64,000 nt of DNA. Origin: Bacteroidota bacterium. GTDB lineage: Bacteria > Bacteroidota > Bacteroidia > B-17B0 > Aurantibacillaceae. The position numbers and the translations under genes are program-made. Positions 23,285 to 33,800 of the stretch are shown piece after piece (within the stretch, counting starts at the first letter, position 1; the number at the start of each line of letters is the position of its first letter). Under the pieces are notes generated by a model, which ran no database searches, had not been told where the DNA came from, and saw only the letters and a program-made list of their open reading frames with translations. Location: assembly GCA_018267825.1 (NCBI GenBank), contig JAFDXR010000008.1:1-64000 (forward strand), given 5' to 3'.

Positions 23285-26200
23285 TTATTGCTTGATATTA
23301 CTACGTGTTGTTTTAAGCGTTTGCACACCATTTACAGTTTCTTTTTTCACCTGCACCAGTGTACCTTCCTCATCGTAATTGTAGAAAGTTGCATAATTCT
23401 GTCCATCCAGTTCGGCCATTAACCAGAGGTTATATGGATTGTACACAAAGGTTTTCATAGTGCTCCTGAACGGCTGAACACGAATGTCGTCGAGGTAACT
23501 GGTTCCTGAGGCACCACTGACACTGAACTGAATGGAGGCGGTAGACGAAGCAGCCACAAAATTCAATTCCACTTTTTGCCAACCTTCGATTTTGATGTTA
23601 TCCGTAAACATTTCGGAAGAGGTGACAGAGGATGCTGCGATTTGTGGTTTACCATTGGTTTTGAACCACACACTCACCGTGTATTTCTCGCCGGGTGTTG
23701 TCTGGAAATAATAACCCCCGGGAGCATTGGTCACTGCCATGCTGATGGTTTGCGAAGATCCCAGTTCTACCGATGCCTTGCCCGTATGGGCAACTGTACG
23801 GTTCAATGGAATAGAACTGCTGCTGGTTAGCTGGATGTGACCGTGAGCGGCAGATGCCGGATAGTTTGTCAGGGTTGAAGTATAATCTTCAAACCCATCA
23901 AATCCGGCTTCGTAATAGGAAGCATTCGCCGTAATTCCGGTTTGAACCATATTATTATAACCATAGAGCGCTGAAGAATATATACCAATGGCATTTTTAT
24001 TCTCTACTTCAAACCCATATGGATTGTAACGGGTTACTTCATTGGCCATGGTCCACTTTTTATTTCTCGGAATTGGTAGCCCCGTTGCGCTATTCAGGTT
24101 GGTCGACCAGTCAAAGAGTACAAAATCATTGAAGGTCCCATCGGTCTGAATTTTAGTCTGGTTCACATCCGGGCTTGGGTTCGGGTTTTGTTTCCGGTCG
24201 GTCTGATATGCCCATGCCTGTTGGGCACGCCAGATACCTTTGGTTCCTACACGGTATCCGTTTGGCGTTGATAATGACGACAGATGACTTGGGCTACCAC
24301 CACCGAAATACGCAACCGATGGATCACCTACGTCTACATAATCGAATGACCAGTTGTCTTTGAATACTGCAGAACTGGCCTGCAACACATTATCCATACA
24401 CTCTGTCACACCACACTCATCGAGGTAATCGCCCGTTGCCTGTATATTCGGATTGCCAGGCAAATAGGCATATACACGCGTTCCGGCTTTTTGGAAGTAA
24501 TAGTTTTTCCAGTTGGAGGAGTTAATAGTAGATGAGAACTTCACGTGAATACTACAGGCCGGATCGGTTCGGCTTATCAATACTTCGTTAGTTGTGGAGT
24601 TGAAGGATGCCGTGTAATGATAATTATGATCCGGATCGCTGCAATCGGTACTATAGAAGCTAAATGTTGAGCCCGTAGGATTGGCCAGAATGGCTGTTTT
24701 ATAATCAGCAAACAGACTAAAGGTTCTGGAACCCGGCGCCGTAGGGTCAGACAATGACGCAATGGCTCCGCTGGAAACCGATTGTTGATTGGTACGTCCC
24801 GACTTAATAACCAGGCCGGTGACACCTGATACACTTGAGAGTGTGGAGCCATTTTCACCGACAATATTGGCTGTATTGCCATCTACAACCTTTGTTACCC
24901 AGCATTTAAAATAACTGGAACCATTTACCACATAAATCTCATCGCCCGGGAAGAGGAGTGTATTGGCCTGGCCGGCATTCGGACCTGATGTCAGATCCAG
25001 ATCACCGGATCCATTGATATTGAAGGTGAACTTGGCGCGATCATTTTTATAGGCATTTCCCATACCTTCATAAGCCCAGGAAGCATTAAACTCATATGAA
25101 TATATAGGTCTATCAAAGTCATTGGTTACAGAGACGAGAAGTGGTTTTCCGGAAAATGCGTCAAACATCAGGTTTTTAGCCGAGCTTACACTTCCCTCAT
25201 TATAATTGCGGGTTTCCATCAGAATGCCGGTTTGATTGGTAACATGCATTCCTACAATGGATTTAAACATGGATTCGGCATAATCTACAATTGGCATTCC
25301 ATTAATGACAATCAGAGCCGGGTATGTATATTCCATATTTGTCTGCATGCCGTATTTCAAGCTCATGCCCGAGTTTTCGCGCATATCAATAAAATCTTCA
25401 CGCGTTATACCAAGGTTTGCGTCTTTGTAATAAGCATCTCCGAAAAGCACTTTTACCGTTGAGTTGAGGGAGTTTTCACCACTTGGATTATATGTGGCCG
25501 TTGTATTATAGAAATATTCTGATTTCGATATTGGCAGCGCCATCGGGCTATCGACATTGACACCGGCAGCATAGGTCGATACAGATTTACCACGGCCATG
25601 CATATCATTTGTCACAACATCCATCCATTGCGAAAAGGCATGATTCTCAAAATTCACAGAGCCAACAAAAGGAATCGGGATCTTAGGTCTGAATTTTTCG
25701 TGCAGTACGTTGCTTGGTTTAATATGAAACGGAAAGTCTTTTGTTGTATAAAATTCATAAACCGTTGTTCCTTCGCGGGTTTTAGTCACCGGATTGGAGG
25801 AGGCGTCAGTCTGGTCGATGTTTTTCACAATAACACGACTGTACCCCACAATTGGCGCCGGATAATAACTTTCGCCGATCGGCTCTTCCATGTACAGGTT
25901 TTGGTTTTTGAAAATAAAATACGGGCTGCTGTAACGGATGGGTTTGCGGTATGGAATTTCTTCGCCGCCGACCAGGGGTTCATAAGCCGCTACACCTGAG
26001 CTTCTGCCATCTGCAAGGCGATAAGAGTAAGTCTGGCCATACGAAGATGCCTGCTCCCCTGTAGGATTTGTGGAAGCATTATACGTTTCTTTCCAGGTAT
26101 CTGTAATGGCTATTTGTTTTACCCTGTATCCACCGCCGTATTTAATACCATCGTGCGATTTGAGTCGGATAAAGGAAGGCTTATCGAAACTCATGTTTTT

Positions 26201-29200
26201 AGCAAGACCCGATGTGTAACAATAATTATAATATCCCAAAAACAACTGGGCCTGCGACTGGAACATACCTATGACCGAATTCGCCACCTGTTTCACATAT
26301 TGCAGCCCACCTGTACTGTTGTTATTATTAGACGCCGGAAATAATATATCGCGACGCTCCAGCTTTAGGTATTGCCAGGCGGCTTTACGAATCGGGTTTG
26401 TAAACGGCGCAACATTTGCCGGCCTGTCTTTCACACCTACCTTTTTCAATTTCACATAACCATATTTTATTCCTGAGGATGATTCCACGTATGTACCGTA
26501 AACATTATTATCAATTCCGGCGTATCCTATTACATAATCCTTTTTAGGAATGCCTTCTATCCCATTCTTTTTCAGATCGACATACACTTTAAAATAAATA
26601 TCGTCAATGCCCGCTACGCATTTTCCGACATCCGCATCACCCATAGACGGGTTATCGAGCTCAAAAAACATATACTCATTCGCCGACGACATCGGTGAAA
26701 TATAACCTCCGCCATCGCTGATGACGCTCATTGATGTACTTGATGGGCCAAAACCCGCAATTTTTACCATTTCCATGGCATCCTGGGCATGCACATAGGC
26801 ATAATCATCAGCCTCGTAATCCACCACAATTTTACCACCGGATGGCAGGGTTATTTCACGCAGGTTCCATGCCGATGCATTGCGGTTACGGTCGTTATCA
26901 TCATTTACATCTATAGTACCATTTCCATTATAATCGGCCTTTTGGTATGTGTAAGGATAAATGGTGTTGTCTACACCATAATTATCGTTTTTATAATTAC
27001 CCCAGCGATCTTCTTTTAGTATGTCATAATTAGGATTGGAGGCTGAACTGGTTTCATAGTAGTCGAACTGATACGGAGAGAGCTGGCCTTTTTCATTTCC
27101 CATGTAACTGAACCAGACTTTTTTAAGTGTCAGTTTCCCATCGCCGGTGCCGCCTGAAAAGTTATCACTGTTCCAGATGTTTTTACAAAGGTCCTGCGAA
27201 TATTCGAAATGCACTACCTTCAACGGTGTCCCATTCGGATCGTTTTTTGCATAAAGGGTTATCTTCTCCAGAGCCTTGCTGGCACCCCCCGATGCGTCGA
27301 TATGACCATTACCATCATAATTCACGTCTTCGGCAGATACGCCATACGCATCTTTCCGGTTCATTAAGGTAAATTCGGCGATGTGCGATTTCGTTTCAAT
27401 GGAATTCAAATACCAGAGTTCTTTTTCACCGTAGGTATATCCTGCTTTATCATCCGTACCGGTGCTTAGGTAGCCTTTCAGGAAATTGGCTCCGTTAAAC
27501 GGCATACGCCAGTTATACTGAGACGAAGCTCTTGAATAATTGAATTTCACCCAATACCCAAAATCATCGTCACTTGGTCCGTCACCGGTCAGGTCGACAT
27601 AATCCGGGGAGACAATGGCTGTGAGCATATAGGAGTGAACGTATGCAGGCAATTGGGTCATCGAGAAAAAATGATCATCCAGTTGCTGATTCTGCATGCT
27701 GTTGTCTCCATCACCGGTTCCACCACTGCCACTCCCTAAAATATAGTCTACTATTTTGTCATTGTGAACCGTATGTCCTGATGCCGAAACATCCACTGAA
27801 AAGGTTACCTCCTTTTGCGTCGTATTTACTGCCGGAAGCCCGTAGATATAACGATTTCCATCCGGATTAACTACTGAGATTTCTCCCAAATGATGATTCG
27901 GCACCTGGTAGGTAAAACTGTTCGAAGAGTTATCATAAGATCTCGGTGAGCTATTAACCGGGTAAACCCTCCTGTCGACCCAGGCGTGCTTGTACCCCGG
28001 TATTTTACCAAGTTCATCCACTGTTTTGTAGCTCATCATCTGCGATACAGCTCTTCTGTTTGCATAATTCGTTTTATTGGCGATACCCGAATTATTGACC
28101 CTGAATTCGGCATGCGGGTTAAACTCATCTTCCAGATCCTGTATTGAGGGAGCAGAAACAAACTCAGGAAAATCGACCATTGCCGTGATAGGAAAAGCCT
28201 GATCAAGCATATTCCGGTCTGTTTCTTCATCAAAATTGGCAGCCAGATCAGAAGGTGATTTAAAATAAAAACTTCCCTTTTGGGTTTTGTTTTTTATCTC
28301 ATTCCATAAGTCGGAGTTTCTCCAACGACCTGTATAACTCTTGGAATATGATAAATCGAGGTTCATACCAAAATGAAAAGGAACACCGGCGCCAACTTCG
28401 CCACCAAAGCTCCCCCCCAGTTGTTCGCCTCGCACAACAGCATCGGTTAATAAACTAATATCCGTACGGTAAGGTCTGAAAACGCCACCAATACCCTGAC
28501 CTTTTATAGAATACAAATCATAGGTATATATTGGCGCGGCCATGCTTGGTATATCTTTACTCAGCACCGCATCTTTTTCGCGGTTGAAGTCGAGTAAGGC
28601 AAAATCCTCTTCCCCATCGTTCAAAGGACCTTTGGAGTCAGTATATAAATACCCGTAACCACTCATATCTAAAACATCGCCAGCCAGAGGCTTATTTTTA
28701 GTAACTGAATAATTTGCATCAATTGCGAAACTGTTGTAGGTACCGCCAATGTCGCCTCCGAAAGAAAAATTAGTCCCAATAGAAAATCCAGTTTGCGGAA
28801 ATTCGGAATGTGGCACAAAAGAAGAAGATGCAAAGCTGGTTCCGGCGGACATGGCACCTCCCTGCATATTGATTGGAGCATCTACGCCCATTTCCATATG
28901 GCCATGCTCTGAATATTCATAATTAACTTTTTTGAAATCGTGTTTCCTTGAGATAGAAGATGAAAAATTCATATCTTTTAATCGGCTTAACGAATTAATA
29001 TGAAAAGAAAGTCCAAAGTTATAATAGGCTTTTTTCGCAGTCGCCTTCAGGCTCATGCTTGGCACTAAATCTGTTTCACCTGATAACGAGTTATAATTCA
29101 TTGATATGCCAAGGCTGCCCTCATGCTCCTGCATTTTTGAAGAAAGGCTTTTTCCCTTTGAGGTTAAAGAAAAACCACCGGCGAATCCAATGCCCTGGTA

Positions 29201-29698
29201 ATTATTATAAACCATCCCTAAACGCATATTTTGTTGCCATTTAAACCCCCAGAATTCCGGGACACTGAAAAATGGAATTCCAAAATTGAGGTTTACGGTT
29301 TTGTTTGGATTTACGTTCATCATCTTGGTGATGTTATCCCCTTTAAAATCATCGGGTAATCCTCTCACGTCGCGTGAAATTACCCCGGGATTAATATTCC
29401 AGCCCAGACCTACCCAACTGGCTTCATCATCCATACCTATTCCCGCATGGTAAGCAAGGTTAACAGGGTATCCGCCATTAGGGCCCGGAACGGTGAGCAG
29501 TGGGATATTGTAGTTAAAGTCTCCTGTAAACGGATCTACCATTTCGGTTGTACCTACCGGCTCAAAACTGGCCATCTCAGGTTGTCCGGGGCCTGCGGTA
29601 AGAGCATAAGCCATTGTCGGGGAAATGACTTCAAATAGAATATTAATTGCCAGATAAAAAGCAATGATTCTCCTGATTCGTTGTTTAGTCGTCTTCAT
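23285..29698 (-). CDS. SpvB/TcB-like giant exported shell protein
   Basis: 2137 residues with a long N-terminal signal sequence (about 1-32). Right after it comes MVDPFTGDFNYNIPLLTVPG, LAYHAGIGMDDEASWVGLGWNI, which is the layout of the N-terminal SpvB/TcB domain (bipartite beta motif ending in WxGLGW). Long beta-rich stretches follow, with calcium-loop-like DxNxDG segments (for example YNGNGTIDVNDDNDRN), a carbohydrate-binding-like beta sandwich near 1930-2070, and a final YD-type repeat (TFVYNPYNLWLMAELDGQNYATFYNYDEEG). In Tc toxins, TcB and the RHS-containing TcC close into a hollow cage; here the two parts are separate exported genes. It is followed by the LolA-sized gene after five bases. 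Confidence 0.8.
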   Translation of the reverse strand: MKTTKQRIRRIIAFYLAINILFEVISPTMAYALTAGPGQPEMASFEPVGTTEMVDPFTGDFNYNIPLLTVPGPNGGYPVNLAYHAGIGMDDEASWVGLGWNINPGVISRDVRGLPDDFKGDNITKMMNVNPNKTVNLNFGIPFFSVPEFWGFKWQQNMRLGMVYNNYQGIGFAGGFSLTSKGKSLSSKMQEHEGSLGISMNYNSLSGETDLVPSMSLKATAKKAYYNFGLSFHINSLSRLKDMNFSSSISRKHDFKKVNYEYSEHGHMEMGVDAPINMQGGAMSAGTSFASSSFVPHSEFPQTGFSIGTNFSFGGDIGGTYNSFAIDANYSVTKNKPLAGDVLDMSGYGYLYTDSKGPLNDGEEDFALLDFNREKDAVLSKDIPSMAAPIYTYDLYSIKGQGIGGVFRPYRTDISLLTDAVVRGEQLGGSFGGEVGAGVPFHFGMNLDLSYSKSYTGRWRNSDLWNEIKNKTQKGSFYFKSPSDLAANFDEETDRNMLDQAFPITAMVDFPEFVSAPSIQDLEDEFNPHAEFRVNNSGIANKTNYANRRAVSQMMSYKTVDELGKIPGYKHAWVDRRVYPVNSSPRSYDNSSNSFTYQVPNHHLGEISVVNPDGNRYIYGLPAVNTTQKEVTFSVDVSASGHTVHNDKIVDYILGSGSGGTGDGDNSMQNQQLDDHFFSMTQLPAYVHSYMLTAIVSPDYVDLTGDGPSDDDFGYWVKFNYSRASSQYNWRMPFNGANFLKGYLSTGTDDKAGYTYGEKELWYLNSIETKSHIAEFTLMNRKDAYGVSAEDVNYDGNGHIDASGGASKALEKITLYAKNDPNGTPLKVVHFEYSQDLCKNIWNSDNFSGGTGDGKLTLKKVWFSYMGNEKGQLSPYQFDYYETSSASNPNYDILKEDRWGNYKNDNYGVDNTIYPYTYQKADYNGNGTIDVNDDNDRNRNASAWNLREITLPSGGKIVVDYEADDYAYVHAQDAMEMVKIAGFGPSSTSMSVISDGGGYISPMSSANEYMFFELDNPSMGDADVGKCVAGIDDIYFKVYVDLKKNGIEGIPKKDYVIGYAGIDNNVYGTYVESSSGIKYGYVKLKKVGVKDRPANVAPFTNPIRKAAWQYLKLERRDILFPASNNNNSTGGLQYVKQVANSVIGMFQSQAQLFLGYYNYCYTSGLAKNMSFDKPSFIRLKSHDGIKYGGGYRVKQIAITDTWKETYNASTNPTGEQASSYGQTYSYRLADGRSSGVAAYEPLVGGEEIPYRKPIRYSSPYFIFKNQNLYMEEPIGESYYPAPIVGYSRVIVKNIDQTDASSNPVTKTREGTTVYEFYTTKDFPFHIKPSNVLHEKFRPKIPIPFVGSVNFENHAFSQWMDVVTNDMHGRGKSVSTYAAGVNVDSPMALPISKSEYFYNTTATYNPSGENSLNSTVKVLFGDAYYKDANLGITREDFIDMRENSGMSLKYGMQTNMEYTYPALIVINGMPIVDYAESMFKSIVGMHVTNQTGILMETRNYNEGSVSSAKNLMFDAFSGKPLLVSVTNDFDRPIYSYEFNASWAYEGMGNAYKNDRAKFTFNINGSGDLDLTSGPNAGQANTLLFPGDEIYVVNGSSYFKCWVTKVVDGNTANIVGENGSTLSSVSGVTGLVIKSGRTNQQSVSSGAIASLSDPTAPGSRTFSLFADYKTAILANPTGSTFSFYSTDCSDPDHNYHYTASFNSTTNEVLISRTDPACSIHVKFSSTINSSNWKNYYFQKAGTRVYAYLPGNPNIQATGDYLDECGVTECMDNVLQASSAVFKDNWSFDYVDVGDPSVAYFGGGSPSHLSSLSTPNGYRVGTKGIWRAQQAWAYQTDRKQNPNPSPDVNQTKIQTDGTFNDFVLFDWSTNLNSATGLPIPRNKKWTMANEVTRYNPYGFEVENKNAIGIYSSALYGYNNMVQTGITANASYYEAGFDGFEDYTSTLTNYPASAAHGHIQLTSSSSIPLNRTVAHTGKASVELGSSQTISMAVTNAPGGYYFQTTPGEKYTVSVWFKTNGKPQIAASSVTSSEMFTDNIKIEGWQKVELNFVAASSTASIQFSVSGASGTSYLDDIRVQPFRSTMKTFVYNPYNLWLMAELDGQNYATFYNYDEEGTLVQVKKETVNGVQTLKTTRSNIKQ

Positions 29699-29701
29699 AA
29701 A

Positions 29702-30328
29702 TTAATTCCAGATTATATTCGGTGCTTTTTCAATGTCTTTAGCCTGCACAGTCATCATTACTTTTCCTGTGCCCAGTATTTTATCGTCGTATACGAATAC
29801 CTTATCGTTTGTTATTTGCTTCTCTTTTGAACCGGCATAACCCAAAACAAATGTATTATAAGGGGCAAGGCCATAATTTCTTTCAAAATGGAACAACAGA
29901 CAGGGTAGTGTATCTTTTCCTTCTATGAGGTAAGTGTCATTTTGCATATATGACATAAAATATTCAAGGCGCTGGTAATACTGGTCTTCCGAAGTAATGC
30001 CTGCCCTGAGCAATTCTTTGGCATTCTTTGCCGTTATTTTCAATGTAAAATATTGCATGGCACCAAGTTCATTTCGTCGTTGTTCGATCTGCTCTTTTTT
30101 CAGAATTCCTGAAGACTCTTCCTTTGCCAATACATAGTCAAGTGGCTTGTATAACAGGCTGTATTCAAAATCATCCAGGTCTTTGTTTGCAATCATCCCA
30201 TTGTCTTTGTCTTCCACCCAGGCCATATACTCAGCCGGACTCAGGGATGCCCTCTGGCATCCCACAAGGACAAGCATTCCCAAAAGGCTGACTATTTTAT
30301 TTAGATGTACCAACGCCTTTATATGCAT
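29702..30328 (-). CDS. Lipoprotein of the RHS array, 208 aa
   Basis: 208 residues with a lipoprotein signal (LLGMLVLVGCQRA, Cys near residue 24). The start overlaps the end of the OmpH-like gene by 32 bases; a TTG at 30313 is an alternative start. The mature part begins ASLSPAEYMAWVEDKDNG and is mixed alpha/beta. No family is recognised. It lies three bases before the 2137-residue shell gene, so it is translationally close to it and may anchor or receive the shell protein at the outer membrane. Confidence 0.65.
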   Translation of the reverse strand: MHIKALVHLNKIVSLLGMLVLVGCQRASLSPAEYMAWVEDKDNGMIANKDLDDFEYSLLYKPLDYVLAKEESSGILKKEQIEQRRNELGAMQYFTLKITAKNAKELLRAGITSEDQYYQRLEYFMSYMQNDTYLIEGKDTLPCLLFHFERNYGLAPYNTFVLGYAGSKEKQITNDKVFVYDDKILGTGKVMMTVQAKDIEKAPNIIWN

Positions 30329-30827
30329 TATTTACAAATAGTTTTACCTGGTCTGTCACATTCTCTCCCCCATTGCCATAGAGCAAGGCACCATTATCAG
30401 CATCAAAGCCCAGGATATACTGATACTTGTTTTGTTCACCAAATTGTTTGATATATTGGCTAAGCTGCTTCCAGATCTGACTTTTGTACTGGGCTGTTGT
30501 TTCCTCATTGCTCTGCGCAAAGCTTTGCTCTTTCATCAGGTACTCCTGGCGCTTAAGTTGAAAGGCCTGGATGTTTTCTTTATCGCTCTCCGATTTGATG
30601 CGACTGGAAAGCATATTGACTTCGATTTTCAGGCTGTCCAGAATATTCTGACGCAACTGACTTACATTCTGAAACTTTGCTTCCAGTTCTTTTTTCATCT
30701 GGAAATCGTTGTATACAGCCTCAAGCTCCACATAGCCGATTTTTTGTTGCCTGCCATTAAGCATAAAAAAACAGCCAACAGCTACTATCAGGGCAAGGAC
30801 CGAAATTATAAGGGGCACATTCTTCAT
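30297..30827 (-). CDS. OmpH/Skp-family periplasmic chaperone
   Basis: 176 residues with an N-terminal membrane or signal segment (about 5-24) followed by the OmpH pattern: KIGYVELEAVYNDFQMKKELEAKFQ, a long charged coiled coil (about 45-125, the tentacles of Skp) and the closing strand KYQYILGFDADNGALLYG. Skp-type proteins form trimers that hold unfolded proteins in a cavity in the periplasm. Finding one inside an operon with multi-thousand-residue exported proteins suggests a dedicated holdase for them. The N-terminal segment lacks an obvious cleavage site, so it may stay membrane-anchored. It overlaps the downstream lipoprotein gene. Confidence 0.85.
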   Translation of the reverse strand: MKNVPLIISVLALIVAVGCFFMLNGRQQKIGYVELEAVYNDFQMKKELEAKFQNVSQLRQNILDSLKIEVNMLSSRIKSESDKENIQAFQLKRQEYLMKEQSFAQSNEETTAQYKSQIWKQLSQYIKQFGEQNKYQYILGFDADNGALLYGNGGENVTDQVKLFVNNAYKGVGTSK

Positions 30828-30848
30828 ATATCTGTTTCTCTTAATTTT

Positions 30849-33800
30849 TTATTTCTGAAATCTCAAATACCATTTTTCCTTTTTCTCATTCATCACCTCC
30901 AGTACATAATAACCGGTTGGCATGCTCTGACCACTTACCAAAATAGCCGGATTGCTCAGATCGATATAGTAACGGTTGTCTCCATATATTACCGAAGGCG
31001 AAAATGCCGAAGGCATGCTGGCATTTGATACTACCACCGTATTGCTGCTATTATATACGTTGAATGTCAGCTTATGATCTGTATCATCATATTCTTCGTC
31101 GTACTTGAAATATAGTTTATTGTTGTAGGCGTAGTAGCAACCACCATCCAGTTTTCGCTTCAACAACGCATATTGTGGAGTATAACGACAACCAAAGGAT
31201 AAGCGGGGGTTCTTAACGGTAGCACGCGTCTGATTAATCGAAATATCGACCATTATATCATAAGATGCCACACTTGCACTGCTGGCAAAAGCCGACGAAG
31301 CATTATTCTTATAAAAGTCGAATCTCATATTTGCACCGGAGCTTTGTGAAACCTTATTGATCCGTAAGATATCCGTTGGACCACAAAAACCAACACTCTG
31401 AGCGGATATAGCAGATGCACCTATAACATGATACATATAAGGGCCCTGGAACGTTGGATTAGCTCCTGTGGGACTGTACATAGAAAGCGGACCCGTTATA
31501 TAGAAATAATAATCATTATCGTTTACAACGGAAGAGCTACCGCTCAAATCATTGAGCCCTACAAGCAAAGCCTGATTATTGGCATAACTACCGACGTGAA
31601 TGTCGCGAATGATTTCAGGCTTAAACTCGAACCAGCCATCCAACCCTGCATTCAGGTTATTCTCGGTAATAGCACCACCCGGCCATATGTAAGGCGTATA
31701 GTTTCCAGTAATAGAATAGGACTGATCAGATGCAATACTGTAGTGGCCAGTTGGTCCGGTAGGCAATGGATTTTTCCATTGCGGCACATATGCAACCGTA
31801 AATGCCTGTGTCATTGTAGATATGGCCGTTGTGCTACAAGGGCTTCCTCCGGCTGCATATACCGGAACCGAAACCGTGTAGGTTCCTGCACTAAGCCCTG
31901 CAACCGACACTGCGCCGCCTGAAGGAAGTATGCCACTCATGGCATATCCGTTTGGCCCTGCAACAGAATATCCGCATAAAGCTTTCGTTATTGGTAAGGC
32001 ATAAGCATGGAAATCGATTTCGCCACTACTTGCCCCACAACTCAGATCAACGACCTGAACAGGCACAATGTTCGAGGATGAATAATACCCGGTTTTGGTA
32101 ATAACAATAAAATTATTCATCCGGGCCGCTGCACTATTAAGTACGGCAACTGTTTGCATAGGTCTCCTGAACATATCCGGAATACTGTCCGGGCCGGTTG
32201 GTGTTAATGTAAGTGTAGACTTGGCCTGGTAGTTTTTTAAATAAGTGATGGTTGAAGTAGCCCTGTCAAACAAAACTCCCATAATATCGCCATCGTTAAC
32301 CGCAAATGTTGAAGTAAGAACACCGCCAGAATAAACCTTTGCAGCGGCATTACCGTCAAAATATATGTACGGTTTATCAGCAATATTGCTCACTGGGTTT
32401 GTAATTGCGGAGCCCGCATCCACAAAACCCAGATAGCAGACATCAGATTTGGAAACCAGATTGAATTCCACATAACTATCAGCATCAGTCGACATAATAA
32501 TAGATTGGTTTACCGCATAATTCACGTTAGCGGTAAAAGTTCCGGTCTGTTGCAGGCATGTCCCATTTCCATGTGAAATTATCGTGCTCCCTTTTTTACC
32601 TGTAGGTATACTGCATGTGGTGGTTGAAACTGTGGCCGGTGCATACCAGCTCGTTACACCACCAACAATTGTCATAATGTCAATCGAGTCGTGATGCGCA
32701 TCATAAATTCTATTCACATAAACGGAAGGGCTTAAGTTTTTGATGGTTGCAGAATAACGCAAACTATCCAGATTATGATATAAAACGGTCGTATCTACCG
32801 TGAGTCCGGGTATGTCTGTAGTAAGCTGTACATAGTAGTCGTGGTTTGCTTTCAGCTTTTGTTTATTCCAGGCTATCTCATACGGAGGAAGGCCACCACT
32901 AATAGACATAACAATCTGTCCATAGTTATTTGGATCCGCATAATCAGTGATAGTTGCACAGGCATCCAACGTGCCTGACACTACGGTTGTAGATGTTGTA
33001 TAGCATCCGTTTACCGGGTTCGTTACTTTTAATGTATAAGTGCCTAAACTACTAACAACAGTTGCAGAACCCGTTGGAGCAGAACCTCCGGGGCTCCAGG
33101 AGTAGGTAACCCCCGACGTGCCTGATGTCCCTGTTAAAGTCACAGACGGTGACGAGCATGTAAGTGTTTGAGTGGGGCTGATACTTGTTATTCCCGGTGC
33201 ACTTGTGTTAGTGCTTACCGAAACGGTTTTTGTATTGGAACAGCCATTGGACGGATCTGTCACCTTTAAGGAATATGTACCACTTGCGGTAACCGAAAGT
33301 GAAGACGCACTGCCACTTACCGGAGACCAGGAATATGTAACTCCGCTGGTGGTAGTGGTACTTGTAATAACAACCGTTGGACTTGAACATGTAATGGTAG
33401 GGCTATTGGTCATCGTAAGCGTAGGAACTGTTGTGTTACTCGCCACAGAAACTGTTTTGGTGTTGGCACAACCGTTTACCGGGTCCTGGACCAACAAACT
33501 GTATGTACCGCCACTGGTAACCGATAATGAAGAAGTCCTTATTCCGCCCGGCGTCCAGGTGTAATTATAACCAGAACTGGTAGCTGTAGTTGTAATAACA
33601 ACTGTTGGGTTAGCACAGGTAATAGCAGAAACTTCGAGTATTGTAAATGTGGGGGCGGTGGTATTCGTAATTATAGAAACTGTTTTGGTATTCATACAGC
33701 CATTAGCGTCTTTAATGAGTAAACTGTATGTGCCGCCGCTACTCACAGATACAGATGCGGTGTTCGCTCCACCAGGTGTCCAGGTATAGCTCGGTCCGCT

